From: Labrys wisconsinensis
GTDB taxonomy: Bacteria; Pseudomonadota; Alphaproteobacteria; Rhizobiales; Labraceae
Length of the DNA stretch: 64,000 nt
Assembly (NCBI RefSeq): GCF_030814995.1
Contig: NZ_JAUSVX010000008.1
Location: 186,001-250,000, forward strand
Direction of reading: 5' to 3'
A program made the position numbers and the translations under genes. Below the pieces are notes generated by a model. That model was not told where the DNA came from, did no database searches, and saw only the letters and a list, made by a program, of their open reading frames with translations. Of this stretch, positions 51,816-61,242 are shown one piece after another; the stretch's first letter is position 1, and the number at the start of each line of letters is the position of its first letter.

Positions 51816-52865
51816 ATGGCGCCGGTGCCGATCAAGAGCGACCCGACCCGCAAGTTCTCCGAGAACACGCGCGTGCTGCGCGGCGCCGAGCGCGCCGCCA
51901 TGCTGATGCTGCTGCTCGGCGACAAATATGGCGGCTCCGTCTGGCTCGGCCTCGACGACGACGAGGTGCGCGAGATCTCCATCGCCATGTCGCATCTCGG
52001 CGCGCTGGAGGCCGAGGCCATCGAGATGTTCATGCTGGAATTCGTCGGCCAGATGTCGGCCTCCGGCGCGATGATGGGCAATTTCGAGAACACCGAGCGC
52101 CTGCTCCAGACCTATCTGCCGCCCGAGCGGGTGGTGCAGATCATGGAGGAGATCCGTGGCCCCGCCGGCCGCAACATGTGGGAGAAGCTCTCCAACGTGC
52201 AGGACCATGTGCTGGCCAACTATCTCAAGAACGAATATCCGCAGACCGTCGCGGTGGTGCTGACCAAGGTGCGCCAGGAGCAGGCGGCGCGGGTGCTGTC
52301 GATCCTGCCGGAGGAGTTCGCCCTCGACGTGGTCGCGCGCATGCTGCGCATGGAGAGCGTGCAGAAGGAGGTGCTCGAGCGCGTCGAGCAGACGCTGCGC
52401 GTCGAGTTCATGTCGAACCTCAACCAGACGCACCGGCGCGATCCGCACGAATTGATCGCCGGCATCTTCAACGCCTTCGACCGCCAGACCGAGACGCGCT
52501 TCATCACCGCGCTGGAGGAGGCCAACCGCCACAGCGCCGAGCGGATCAAGGCGCTGATGTTCACCTTCGACGACCTGATGAAGCTCGATCCGGCGGCGGT
52601 GCAGACGCTGCTGCGCTCGGTCGACCGCGACAAGCTCGCCATCGCCCTCAAGGGCGCCTCGGAGACGGCGCGCAGCTTCTTCCTCTCCAACATGTCGGTC
52701 CGGGCCGGCAAGCTCCTGCAGGACGACATGCAGGCGATGGGACCGGTGCGCCTGCGCGACGTCGACGAGGCGCAGGCCATCCTCGTCTCCACCGCCAAGG
52801 ACCTGGCCGCCAAGGGCGAGATCATGATCGCCAAGAACGGCGCCGACGACGAGCTGGTGTACTGA
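51816..52865 (+). CDS. fliG: Flagellar motor switch protein FliG
   Basis: A 349-residue switch protein. The N-terminal FliF-binding domain has [20 protein letters not shown]; the middle domain has [20 protein letters not shown]. The C-terminal torque domain has [20 protein letters not shown] and [20 protein letters not shown], with the charged residues that contact the stator. The start is 10 nt after fliF. Its stop overlaps a tiny reading frame that leads into flbE. Confidence 0.95.
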   Translation: MAPVPIKSDPTRKFSENTRVLRGAERAAMLMLLLGDKYGGSVWLGLDDDEVREISIAMSHLGALEAEAIEMFMLEFVGQMSASGAMMGNFENTERLLQTYLPPERVVQIMEEIRGPAGRNMWEKLSNVQDHVLANYLKNEYPQTVAVVLTKVRQEQAARVLSILPEEFALDVVARMLRMESVQKEVLERVEQTLRVEFMSNLNQTHRRDPHELIAGIFNAFDRQTETRFITALEEANRHSAERIKALMFTFDDLMKLDPAAVQTLLRSVDRDKLAIALKGASETARSFFLSNMSVRAGKLLQDDMQAMGPVRLRDVDEAQAILVSTAKDLAAKGEIMIAKNGADDELVY

Positions 52866-52945
52866 TGCGCAACCGCTTCGCCCCCGCCCCGACGACGCCG
52901 CGCCGCGGCTCCGCTGCCCGGCCTCACCGGCGGAGGACGCCGTGA
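52865..52945 (+). CDS. Possible 26-codon coupling ORF between fliG and flbE
   Basis: A frame of 26 codons, [20 protein letters not shown] to RRRTP, starts in the fliG stop (TGATG) and ends in the flbE start (GTGA). It is basic and proline-rich and resembles no family. It could simply keep ribosomes on the message between the two genes, or be chance. There is no evidence that it makes a functional peptide. Confidence 0.2.
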   Translation: MRNRFAPAPTTPRRGSAARPHRRRTP

Positions 52946-53586
52946 GCCCGCGCGCGAAATTCCTGTTCGACGAGGATTTCGGCGCGCCGAAGGCGCCGCC
53001 GGCGCCGGCCGAGCCGGCGCTGCCGCTCGCCGAGCACCGGGCGGCGCTGCGCCAGGCGGAGGAGGTGGCCTTCCTGCGCGGCGTGGCCGAGGGCAGGCGC
53101 CAGAGCGAGGCCGACGAGGCCGCCCGCCTCGCCGCCTCGATGCAGCGCCTGGCGCTGCATTTCGGCGAGGCCGCTGGCCGCTTCGTCGAGATCGCCGCGC
53201 GCACCGAGCAGCAGGCGGCGGCGCTCGCCTTCGCCCTGGCGCGCAAGCTCGCCGGCGCGCTCCTGGACAAGCATCCGCTGGCGCCGGTGGAGGCGCTGGC
53301 GCGCTCGGTCTTCGCCCATCTCAGAGCCACGCCGCACGCCGTGGTGCGGGTGAATGCCGGGCTGGTCGAGGCGGTCAAGCCGCGTCTCGACGCCATCGCC
53401 CGCGAGGCCGGCTTTGCCGGCACCATCGTGGTGCTGGGCGAGCCCGACATCGCCATCGGCGACGCCCGCGTCGAATGGGCCGACGGCGGCGCCGTGCGCG
53501 AGGCCGCGGCGCTCGAGGCGGTGCTGGACGACGCCGTCCGCCGCCATCTCGATCCGACATCCAGCCGGGAGGAGCAGAGCCGATGA
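52942..53586 (+). CDS. flbE: FlbE/FliH-like flagellar export-apparatus protein
   Basis: A 214-residue protein in the position of Caulobacter flbE (fliG-flbE-fliN). The N-terminal KFLFDEDFGAP is the FliH-type export signature. A coiled-coil-like helix (about 30-95) and a C-terminal FliH/V-ATPase-E-like domain (RVNAGLVEAVKPRLDAIARE, EWADGGAVREAAALEAVLDD) follow. It would regulate the export ATPase FliI and link it to FliN. The start is GTG 52942 with GGAGGA upstream. Confidence 0.88.
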   Translation: MSPRAKFLFDEDFGAPKAPPAPAEPALPLAEHRAALRQAEEVAFLRGVAEGRRQSEADEAARLAASMQRLALHFGEAAGRFVEIAARTEQQAAALAFALARKLAGALLDKHPLAPVEALARSVFAHLRATPHAVVRVNAGLVEAVKPRLDAIAREAGFAGTIVVLGEPDIAIGDARVEWADGGAVREAAALEAVLDDAVRRHLDPTSSREEQSR

Positions 53587-53945
53587 GCACCGACAAGCCC
53601 GGAATGAAGGAGATGAACCTGCCCCATCTCACCGACGAGATCGACGTGATGGCACCCGGCGGTGAAGGCCAGGCCTATCCGGAAGAGGGGCAGGCGCGTG
53701 GGGCCGCCGACCTCGAAAGCGTGTTCGACGTGCCGGTCAAGGTCTCGGCCGTGCTGGGGCGGGCGCGCATGGGCGTCGGCGACCTGCTCAAGCTCGGGCC
53801 CGGCTCGGTGCTGGAGCTCGACCGCAAGGTCGGCGAAGCCATCGACATCTATGTCAACGACCGTCTCGTGGCGCGCGGCGAGGTCGTCCTCGTCGAGGAC
53901 AAGCTCGGCGTCACGATGACCGAAATCCTGAAAGGCGAGAAGTAA
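53583..53945 (+). CDS. fliN: Flagellar motor switch protein FliN
   Basis: A 120-residue switch protein. A variable N-terminus is followed by the SpoA domain (about 48-118): ESVFDVPVKVSAVLGRARMG, LLKLGPGSVLELDRKVGEAI and VNDRLVARGEVVLVEDKLGV. ATG 53583 overlaps the flbE stop (ATGA); the extension upstream is a shadow. It forms the C-ring with FliG and FliM and docks the export apparatus through FlbE. Confidence 0.94.
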   Translation: MSTDKPGMKEMNLPHLTDEIDVMAPGGEGQAYPEEGQARGAADLESVFDVPVKVSAVLGRARMGVGDLLKLGPGSVLELDRKVGEAIDIYVNDRLVARGEVVLVEDKLGVTMTEILKGEK

Positions 53946-53948
53946 GCC

Positions 53949-55328
<1,380 letters not shown>

Positions 55329-55429
55329 CGACTGCGAACCGACCCGGGTCGCCCCCGGCATCCCGGCACCCTCGTGCTCGCTGGTCCGGGCACGCGGAGG
55401 CACGGCTCAGGGGGCGCCGACATCCCTCG

Positions 55430-55888
55430 TCAAGGGCTCAGTCCGTCCATCCAGTGGCTGTCCGTCAGCCGATGCGAACACTCCGTCACGGTGATCAGGG
55501 CCGCGTCGGGGGACTGGATGGGGTCGGCCTCCGAGGGCAGGCAGACAAAGGCCTGCCCGTCGTAACCGTAGAAAACGGCCCGGCAGGTCACCAGCGAGCG
55601 GATCAGCACCCCCCGCTCGTCGAAAGGGTCGCCGCACGCCAGCAAGAGTTTTCGCAGGGTCACGGGATCGCTGATCCCGGCGACTTCGGCATAGCCGTAG
55701 GAGATCTCGGGCGGGATGCAGGGTTCCGATACCTCGTCCTTGTGCCGTATCGCGAACAGCGCCGGGTCTTCCGACAGATGAGACAGGATGAGGTCGGCGA
55801 TCGGCTCTATGCAGGCCCTCAGCCGGGCATCCACGGTCGCCCGGTCTGCGCCGGCGGGAAGGTTCGGCTGCACGAGGTAAAGCTTCAT
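55430..55888 (-). CDS. Hypothetical protein, family not recognised
   Basis: A 152-residue soluble protein, MKLYLVQPNLPAGADRATVD onward, ending SHRLTDSHWMDGLSP. No signal peptide, membrane segment or familiar motif is seen. Mixed alpha/beta composition and the segment RLRACIEPIADLILSHLSED suggest a compact cytoplasmic fold. It is convergent with flbD and divergent from the esterase pair. The coding frame is supported by good GC3 bias and lack of a better frame. Confidence 0.65.
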   Translation of the reverse strand: MKLYLVQPNLPAGADRATVDARLRACIEPIADLILSHLSEDPALFAIRHKDEVSEPCIPPEISYGYAEVAGISDPVTLRKLLLACGDPFDERGVLIRSLVTCRAVFYGYDGQAFVCLPSEADPIQSPDAALITVTECSHRLTDSHWMDGLSP

Positions 55889-55929
55889 GCCGACAGGCTA
55901 TCCCGTTGCGGGCCGTCCGCAAGGGACCA

Positions 55930-56040
55930 ATGCAGCTCGCAGCTCGATCGGCCGCATCCTCCACGCCGAGTCGCTTCGGCGTTTTTTCCCAGGCAACATC
56001 CCGGCACGAGCCCGATGCACAGGGAGCAGGCATCGCATGA
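55930..56040 (+). CDS. Possible 36-codon upstream ORF covering a terminator hairpin
   Basis: The frame starts at ATG 55930 with AAGGGACC before it. It runs MQLAARSAASSTPSRFGVFS through the terminator hairpin at 55963-55987 and stops at TGA 56038-56040, overlapping the esterase ATG 56037 (ATGA). Translation through the hairpin would disrupt it. The arrangement could couple esterase expression to translation of this frame. It may also be chance; the peptide has no known relative. Confidence 0.25.
   Translation: MQLAARSAASSTPSRFGVFSQATSRHEPDAQGAGIA
55963..55987 (+). terminator. Intrinsic terminator in the leader of the esterase pair
   Basis: The stem ACGCCGA-GTCGCT-TCGGCGT (55963-55982) is followed by a T run to 55987. 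It lies 50 nt upstream of the esterase start, between divergent genes. No plus-strand gene ends close by (flbD ends 635 nt upstream), so it either stops flbD read-through or attenuates the esterase transcript. Confidence 0.75.
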
Positions 56041-57002
56041 GCATCCCGACCGACTACCCCTTCGATTTCGATCCGACCTACGGCTTCGGGGTCGATCAGC
56101 TTCGCGCGATAAGGCCGCCTCGGGCGCCATCGAACTTCGATGCGTTCTGGCGCGCGCGCCATGTCGCCGCGCTCGGCGTCGATCCGCAGCCGCAGCTCGG
56201 CGAGAGCGGGTCCAGCCATCCCAACTGGCACGTCCACGACGTCATCTATACCTCGACCGGCGACTTCCGGATCGGCGGCTGGCTCCTGCTGCCGCGAGAG
56301 GGAAGGGTGAGGCGCGGCCTCGTCGTCGGCCATGGCTATGGCGGGCGTGACCAGCCGGATTTCGACATTCCGGTCGAGGAGACGGCCGTGCTGTTTCCCT
56401 GTTTCCGCGGACTCTCGCGCAGCAGCCGTCCGCCGATTTCCAGCGATCCTGCCTGGCACGTGCTCGACGGCATCGACAAGCCGGAGCGCTATATCCTCGG
56501 CGGCTGCGTCGAGGATCTCTGGCTGGCCGTCTCGGTTCTGATCAGGCTCTATCCCGAGCTCGACGGACGGGTCGGCTATGCCGGCCTCAGCTTCGGCGGC
56601 GGCATCGGCGCGCTGGCGATCCCTTTCGACCAACGCATCGATCGCGGCCATCTCACCGTGCCGACTTTCGGCAACATGCCGCTCTGGCTGACCCTGCCGA
56701 CCGTCGGCAGCGGCCATTCCGTCCAGGCCTATCGGAAGACGCATGCGGACGTGATCGAGACTCTCAGCCTCTTCGACGCGGCGACGGCGGCCGCGCGCAT
56801 TCGGGTGCCCATGCTCCTTGCCGTCGCCCGCTTCGATCCGGCGGTGGCGCCACCCTGCCAGTTTTCGATCGCCAATGCGCTGCCGACGTCAAATCATCAT
56901 GAAACCGTCATCCTGGATGCAGGCCATTTCGACTATCCCGGCAGCGAGGAGCAGCACGCGCTGCTCTCGGAGAAGGTCAGGCGATTCTTCAGGGCGACAT
57001 GA
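56037..57002 (+). CDS. Acetyl xylan esterase/cephalosporin deacetylase-type hydrolase (AXE1)
   Basis: A 321-residue alpha/beta-hydrolase of the AXE1 (CE7) type. N-terminal features are FDAFWRARHV and the strand IGGWLLLPREG. The nucleophile is Ser185 in YAGLSFGGGIG, where the family's usual SQG is SFG. The acid and His are in VARFDPAVAPP and LDAGHFDYPG. AGGGAGCAGG precedes ATG 56037. It removes acetyl or small acyl groups from sugars or antibiotics in the family; the substrate here is unknown. It overlaps the next esterase by four bases. Confidence 0.88.
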   Translation: MSIPTDYPFDFDPTYGFGVDQLRAIRPPRAPSNFDAFWRARHVAALGVDPQPQLGESGSSHPNWHVHDVIYTSTGDFRIGGWLLLPREGRVRRGLVVGHGYGGRDQPDFDIPVEETAVLFPCFRGLSRSSRPPISSDPAWHVLDGIDKPERYILGGCVEDLWLAVSVLIRLYPELDGRVGYAGLSFGGGIGALAIPFDQRIDRGHLTVPTFGNMPLWLTLPTVGSGHSVQAYRKTHADVIETLSLFDAATAAARIRVPMLLAVARFDPAVAPPCQFSIANALPTSNHHETVILDAGHFDYPGSEEQHALLSEKVRRFFRAT

Positions 57003-57727
57003 GGCGAGACTATCGGCGCTGGTATAGTCCGCGACTTCAGCGGGACATGGAACTGCTGATCTTCGGCCATGCCGGCGCGAAGGTGCTGATGTTCCCGACG
57101 CGGGACGGCCGCTTCTGGGAATACGAGACGCTCAACGTCGTCGGCAGCCTCGCCGACAAGGTCAGTGCCGGGCACCTGCAGCTCTATTGCATCGAGGGGC
57201 TGGCGCGGGAGAGCTTCTATGACGCAGGCCGTCATCCCGCCGACCGCATCCGCCGGCACGGCGCCTTCGAGGACTACATCCTCAACGAAGTGCTGCCGCT
57301 GATGGCCTCGACCAATCCCCACGATTGCACGATGGCGATGGGTTGCAGCCTCGGCGCCTTCCAGGCCGCCAGCCTCGTCTTCCGGCATCCGCACCTCTTC
57401 CGCAAGCTGGTCGCCTTTTCCGGTCGCTATGATCTGACGATGACGGTGGAAAGCTTCGGCGACCTGTTCGACGGCTATTACGGCGATGACGTCTACTTCC
57501 ACACGCCGACGCATTTCCTGCCCGGCCTCACCTGCGCATGGCGGCTGGAAAAGCTGCGCCAGCTCGACATCGTCCTGGCCATCGGCAAGGCCGACCCTTT
57601 TCTCGACAACAACCGCCACCTCAGCCGCCTCCTCGACGACAAGGGCGTCCACCATCGATTGCATGTCTGGGATGGACGGGCCCATCGCGCCGGCGCGTGG
57701 CGAAAGATGGCGGCCCTGTACATCTGA
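56999..57727 (+). CDS. Esterase, putative esterase/EsteraseD-like alpha/beta-hydrolase
   Basis: A 242-residue hydrolase of the Esterase_phd/esterase D-like group. The nucleophile is Ser117 in MAMGCSLGAFQAAS. It begins DYRRWYSPRLQRDMELLIFG, where the SPRLQRDMEL opening is typical of small 'esterase family' proteins. An aspartate in GKADPFLDN and a C-terminal histidine in WDGRAHRAGAW complete a likely triad. Translation is coupled to the AXE1-type gene (ATGA), so the two enzymes probably act on one substrate. Confidence 0.85.
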   Translation: MRRDYRRWYSPRLQRDMELLIFGHAGAKVLMFPTRDGRFWEYETLNVVGSLADKVSAGHLQLYCIEGLARESFYDAGRHPADRIRRHGAFEDYILNEVLPLMASTNPHDCTMAMGCSLGAFQAASLVFRHPHLFRKLVAFSGRYDLTMTVESFGDLFDGYYGDDVYFHTPTHFLPGLTCAWRLEKLRQLDIVLAIGKADPFLDNNRHLSRLLDDKGVHHRLHVWDGRAHRAGAWRKMAALYI

Positions 57728-57924
57728 GCCGCCGCCTGCTCGTGCTCTCGGGTTGACAGCGCACGCCGTCCTGCATCAGTCTTGCCCATAGGGCCGATGC
57801 ACCCGCCGCCTGCGCCCCTCGGGGATGGTGAACGTATCGATCTTTTCCAACGCCCTCGCCATTGGCGAACGGGTCGGCAAGGCAGGCACCGATCTCATCC
57901 GTTCGCCGATGAAGAGGTGCTCCC

Positions 57925-58593
57925 ATGCGCGATTTCCGCGATGCGAAGGCCATGGCGCATGCCCTGCGCGAGGCCCTGAAGGCCAAGGCCGTCGAAACCA
58001 CCCACAGCGAATGCCTGGAGCTGATCGCCAAGGCGTTCGGCTTCGACAATTGGAACATCCTGTCCGCCAGGATCGACGCGGCGGCGCGCGAGCATTCGCC
58101 CGTCGAACAGTCGAGCCCGGCGCCCCGGCGGACCCTGCACTGCTCCTTCTGCGGGAAGAGCCAGCACGACGTGCGCAAGCTGGTTGCCGGGCCCGCCGTG
58201 TTCATCTGCGACGAGTGCATCGAGCTGTGCAACGAGTTCGTGGAAGACCCGCTCGGTGACGAGGACCTCGCCCGCCTGATGCAATGGGACGCCGAGACGG
58301 CCGGCGCTCTGTCCACCGAAGAACTGGCGCATTACGTGGAGCGCGGCAGGAAGGGCGTGGAGCGCAACCGGCTCACCCTGCAGGGCACCCAGCGAAAACT
58401 CGCCCTCAGGGATGGCGAGGTCCCGGCGGACGACGACATCCTGGCGCTGCCCCGCCTGGCCTATCTGAAGACCAGGACACGCGAGGAGCTTCTGGCGCTG
58501 CAGCAGGCCGCGCAGTTCCAGCTGAGCCGCCATGAAGAGGCCTTGCGCCTGGCGACGGCCGCGCTGGGTGCACGAAAGCACGAGCAACGATAG
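57925..58593 (+). CDS. ClpX-type C4 zinc finger protein with N-terminal glyoxalase-related domain
   Basis: A 222-residue protein. An N-terminal helical segment of about 60 residues ([40 protein letters not shown]) is of the kind annotated as glyoxalase-related. It is followed by a ClpX zinc-binding domain with Cys73, Cys76, Cys95 and Cys98 ([23 protein letters not shown]). The AAA+ part of ClpX is absent; the tail is helical. It may dimerise through the zinc domain and compete for ClpX adaptors, which is inference. The 197-nt gap upstream has only a GGCGAACGG/CCGTTCGCC hairpin (57864-57907). Confidence 0.85.
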   Translation: MRDFRDAKAMAHALREALKAKAVETTHSECLELIAKAFGFDNWNILSARIDAAAREHSPVEQSSPAPRRTLHCSFCGKSQHDVRKLVAGPAVFICDECIELCNEFVEDPLGDEDLARLMQWDAETAGALSTEELAHYVERGRKGVERNRLTLQGTQRKLALRDGEVPADDDILALPRLAYLKTRTREELLALQQAAQFQLSRHEEALRLATAALGARKHEQR

Positions 58594-58680
58594 CGGGCAG
58601 AGGGGGCTCATCGGAGCGCCTCCTCCGCGGTGCGGAGGGGGTTGCCGCCTCGTTCCGGAGATCGCCGCCATCGAAACGGC

Positions 58681-58732
58681 TTGACGATGAGAGCATATGC
58701 TCTTACTTCTTCGTCAATAGGAGCATATGCTC
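58681..58732. promoter_or_regulatory. Twin palindromic operators and promoter of the NmrA-MarR-SDR group
   Basis: AGAGCATATGCTCT (58690-58703) is a perfect palindrome. GAGCATATGCTC recurs at 58721-58732, exactly 30 bp further. TTGACG (58681-58686) fits a -35 box, so the first palindrome sits in the -35/-10 spacer and the second just downstream of the probable start site. This is an ideal repression layout for the MarR protein encoded at 59680. Confidence 0.75.
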
Positions 58733-58755
58733 TTAATTTTCGAAGGAACGAAGCC

Positions 58756-59637
58756 ATGAGCCAGGCCGATATTCTCGTCAGCGGCGCGACCGGTCGGACC
58801 GGCGGGGCCGCCATCGACACCCTGCTGGCGATGGGACGGCGCGTCCGTGCCTATGTGCGGTCGGATGACGAACGGGCGGCTGCCCTCAGGCAGCGCGGGG
58901 TCGAGATCGCCGTCGGCGATTTCAGCGACATCGATGCCATTCGTGCGGCCATGGCGGGCATCCGCTCGGCCTATTTCCTGCATCCGATCGCACCGGGGAT
59001 CATCGGCGCCGCCGCCTATTTCGCGCAGGCCGCGAAGGAGGCGGGCGTCACGGCGATCGTCAACATGTCGCAGATCTCGGCGCGGCGAGAATCGAGGAGC
59101 CACGCCGCCCGGGACCACTGGGTTTCCGAGCGGGTGTTCGACTGGTCGGGCGTCGCGACGACGCATCTGCGTCCCACCTTCTTCGCCGAATGGCTCGTCT
59201 ACCCGCATTTCGCCAAGGAGATCTGGGCCCGGAAGAGGATCGAGTTTCCCTTCGAGAACGGGCGTCACGCCCCGATCAGCGCCGACGACCAGGGACGGGT
59301 CATCGCCCACCTTCTGGCCGATCCCGCCGGCCATGCGAGCAAGATCTACACCCTCCATGGTCCGGTCGAGATGAACCATGCCGAGATCGCCGCCGCCATG
59401 AGCGACGTGCTCGGCGCAACGATCGCGTACGCGCCGACCTCGATCGAGGAATTTCGCCGGAAGATGGAGAGCGTCTACAAGTTCCCGCCCTTCCTGGTGC
59501 AGCACCTCGTCGAAGTCGCCCAGAACTACCGGGAGGGCATCTTCGCCGGCACCAACGACGTCGTTGAGGAGATCACCGGAACGCCGGCGCTGTCGGTCCG
59601 GGCCTTCATCGAGAAGCACCGGGCGGCGTTCGCCTGA
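58756..59637 (+). CDS. NmrA-family NAD(P)-binding protein
   Basis: A 293-residue Rossmann protein of the atypical SDR/NmrA group. The glycine motif is ILVSGATGRTGGAAIDTL (GxxGxxG, about 5-22). The family-typical HLRPTFFAEWLVYPHF is in the middle, and a C-terminal cap includes VQNYREGIF-like AQNYREGIFAGTND. It lacks the YxxxK pair, so it may be a redox sensor or quinone-type reductase. ATG 58756 is chosen because the upstream extension reads through both operators. It is followed by the MarR gene. Confidence 0.9.
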   Translation: MSQADILVSGATGRTGGAAIDTLLAMGRRVRAYVRSDDERAAALRQRGVEIAVGDFSDIDAIRAAMAGIRSAYFLHPIAPGIIGAAAYFAQAAKEAGVTAIVNMSQISARRESRSHAARDHWVSERVFDWSGVATTHLRPTFFAEWLVYPHFAKEIWARKRIEFPFENGRHAPISADDQGRVIAHLLADPAGHASKIYTLHGPVEMNHAEIAAAMSDVLGATIAYAPTSIEEFRRKMESVYKFPPFLVQHLVEVAQNYREGIFAGTNDVVEEITGTPALSVRAFIEKHRAAFA

Positions 59638-59679
59638 CGGAGACGCCCGGTTTCGGGCCATGCAACGAGAGGGCCAGGG

Positions 59680-60141
59680 ATGCCGCCGATCGACCAGCCG
59701 CTCGGGATCGACCAATGCAACTGCTTCGCCATGCGGAAGGCGGCCCGGCAGATCTCCCGTTTCTATGACGCCCAGCTCGAGCCCACGGGCTTGCGGATCA
59801 CGCAATTTCTCACCCTGGCGGCCTTGAACGAGTTGGGAAACGCTGCGGTCAACGCCCTGGCCGAACGGCTCGACATCGAACGGACGGCGATGGGGAAAAT
59901 GGTCGGCTTCCTGGAGCGCGACGGCCTGGTCGCGGTCAAGCCGTCGCCCACCGACGGCCGGAGCCGCCTGGTCGAGCTCACCGAGGAGGGGCGCCGCCTG
60001 CATGAGAAAGCCTCCCCGTTCTGGCGGGAAGCGCAGCGGCAGTTCGCGCAACTGAACGGAGCGGACAACGTCGCAGCCCTGCGGCAAGGACTCGCGGAGA
60101 TGACGGTCGGCGATCTGCCGCCCGGACCGTCCGACGCGTGA
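59680..60141 (+). CDS. MarR-family transcriptional regulator
   Basis: A 153-residue winged-helix regulator. The DNA-binding part reads TQFLTLAALNELGNAAVNAL, ERLDIERTAMGKMVGFLERD and the wing SPTDGRSRLVELTEEGRR. Two cysteines lie near the N-terminus (DQCNCFAMRKAAR), a CxC-like pair that could sense oxidation or electrophiles. It sits between the NmrA and SDR genes. The GAGCATATGCTC pair upstream of the group is the likely autoregulatory operator. Confidence 0.92.
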   Translation: MPPIDQPLGIDQCNCFAMRKAARQISRFYDAQLEPTGLRITQFLTLAALNELGNAAVNALAERLDIERTAMGKMVGFLERDGLVAVKPSPTDGRSRLVELTEEGRRLHEKASPFWREAQRQFAQLNGADNVAALRQGLAEMTVGDLPPGPSDA

Positions 60142-60253
60142 GCGCCGTCTCGTTCGATCTTCCATCTCGAAGGTTCGACCGCTCGCCCCGGAGGCAAGGC
60201 CCGGGCCGGCAGACGATCGGTCGAAGGGATCCAGCCAAACGAAAGGAAATCCT

Positions 60254-61090
60254 ATGTCGAAGACATGGTTCGTCACCGGCGCGAGCAGCGGCTTTGGACG
60301 GGAGCTCGCCGCGCTTCTGCTTCAGCGCGGGGACCGGGTCGCCGCCACGGTTCGCAAGGCCGACGCCCTCCAGGACCTGGCGGCCGAGCACGGCGAGCGC
60401 CTTTGGGTCGCCATCCTCGATGTCACGGACGGCGCCGGCGTCCGCAAGGTCATCGACCGCGCTTTCGCCGAGCTGCGGCGGATCGACGTCGTCGTCAGCA
60501 ACGCCGGCTATGCCCTGCTCGGCGCGGCCGAAGAGGTCGGAGACGCACAGATCGAGCGTCAGATCGACACCAACCTGCTCGGCTCGATCCAGGTCGCCCG
60601 TGCAGCCATCCCGCATCTGCGGCAGCAGGGCGGCGGGCGGATCATCCAGATCTCGTCGTCTGTCGGGCAGGCGGCCTATCCGACGTTGGGCGTCTACGCC
60701 GCCACCAAATGGGGCGTTGAAGGATTCTTCGAAGGCACGATCCCGGAGGTCGCTCCCTTCGGCATCGAGGTGACGCTGGTCGAGCCAGGGGCGTCGCGGA
60801 CGAATTTCGCCACCTCCAGCGCGGATGCCGCTGACGCCCTGAAGGTCTATGATCAGACGCCTGCCGGTGATTTCCGCCGCATGGTCGCATCCGCCGGCCT
60901 CGCGATGTTCCCGGGCGACCCGCGCAAGGTCGCATCGGCAATCATCGCATCCGCGGACCAGAGCCCGGCGCCAAAGCGGCTGACGCTGGGCAGTGACGCC
61001 TATGCGCTCGTCCATGCGGCGCTGACGGAGCGTCTTGCTGCCTTGGAAGCGCAGAAGGCGCTGGCTCACTCGACCGATGTCGGCGCGTAA
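60254..61090 (+). CDS. Short-chain dehydrogenase/reductase (classical SDR)
   Basis: A 278-residue oxidoreductase. The cofactor motif is TGASSGFG (about 8-15), then the structural NAG (83-85), catalytic Ser near ISSSVGQ (about 134), Tyr148 and Lys152 in VYAATKWG. Arg34 in TVRKAD suggests NADP preference. It starts after AAAGGAAATCCT, 112 nt behind the MarR gene. It may detoxify a carbonyl compound within the MarR regulon; the substrate is unknown. Confidence 0.92.
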   Translation: MSKTWFVTGASSGFGRELAALLLQRGDRVAATVRKADALQDLAAEHGERLWVAILDVTDGAGVRKVIDRAFAELRRIDVVVSNAGYALLGAAEEVGDAQIERQIDTNLLGSIQVARAAIPHLRQQGGGRIIQISSSVGQAAYPTLGVYAATKWGVEGFFEGTIPEVAPFGIEVTLVEPGASRTNFATSSADAADALKVYDQTPAGDFRRMVASAGLAMFPGDPRKVASAIIASADQSPAPKRLTLGSDAYALVHAALTERLAALEAQKALAHSTDVGA

Positions 61091-61112
61091 GGGCTTGCGC
61101 CGCATCTGGAAA

Positions 61113-61136
61113 CCCCTCTCCCGTGCGGGAGAGGGG
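61113..61136. terminator. Perfect hairpin between convergent genes
   Basis: CCCCTCTCCCG-TG-CGGGAGAGGGG is an 11-bp perfect stem 22 nt after the SDR stop and 106 nt from the EamA stop. It has no T run. Hairpins of this CCCTCTCCC/GGGAGAGGG form are a frequent intergenic repeat in related genomes and may act as a bidirectional barrier. Confidence 0.6.
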
Positions 61137-61242
61137 CACGCTGCCTCGGCTCAGTTGTTCGAGAATGGACCCTCTGCAGGGTCTCCCGAACTTGATTGCA
61201 CCATCCGCGTCCGCTGACGAGCCGATCCAGGCAGGGCGGCGT

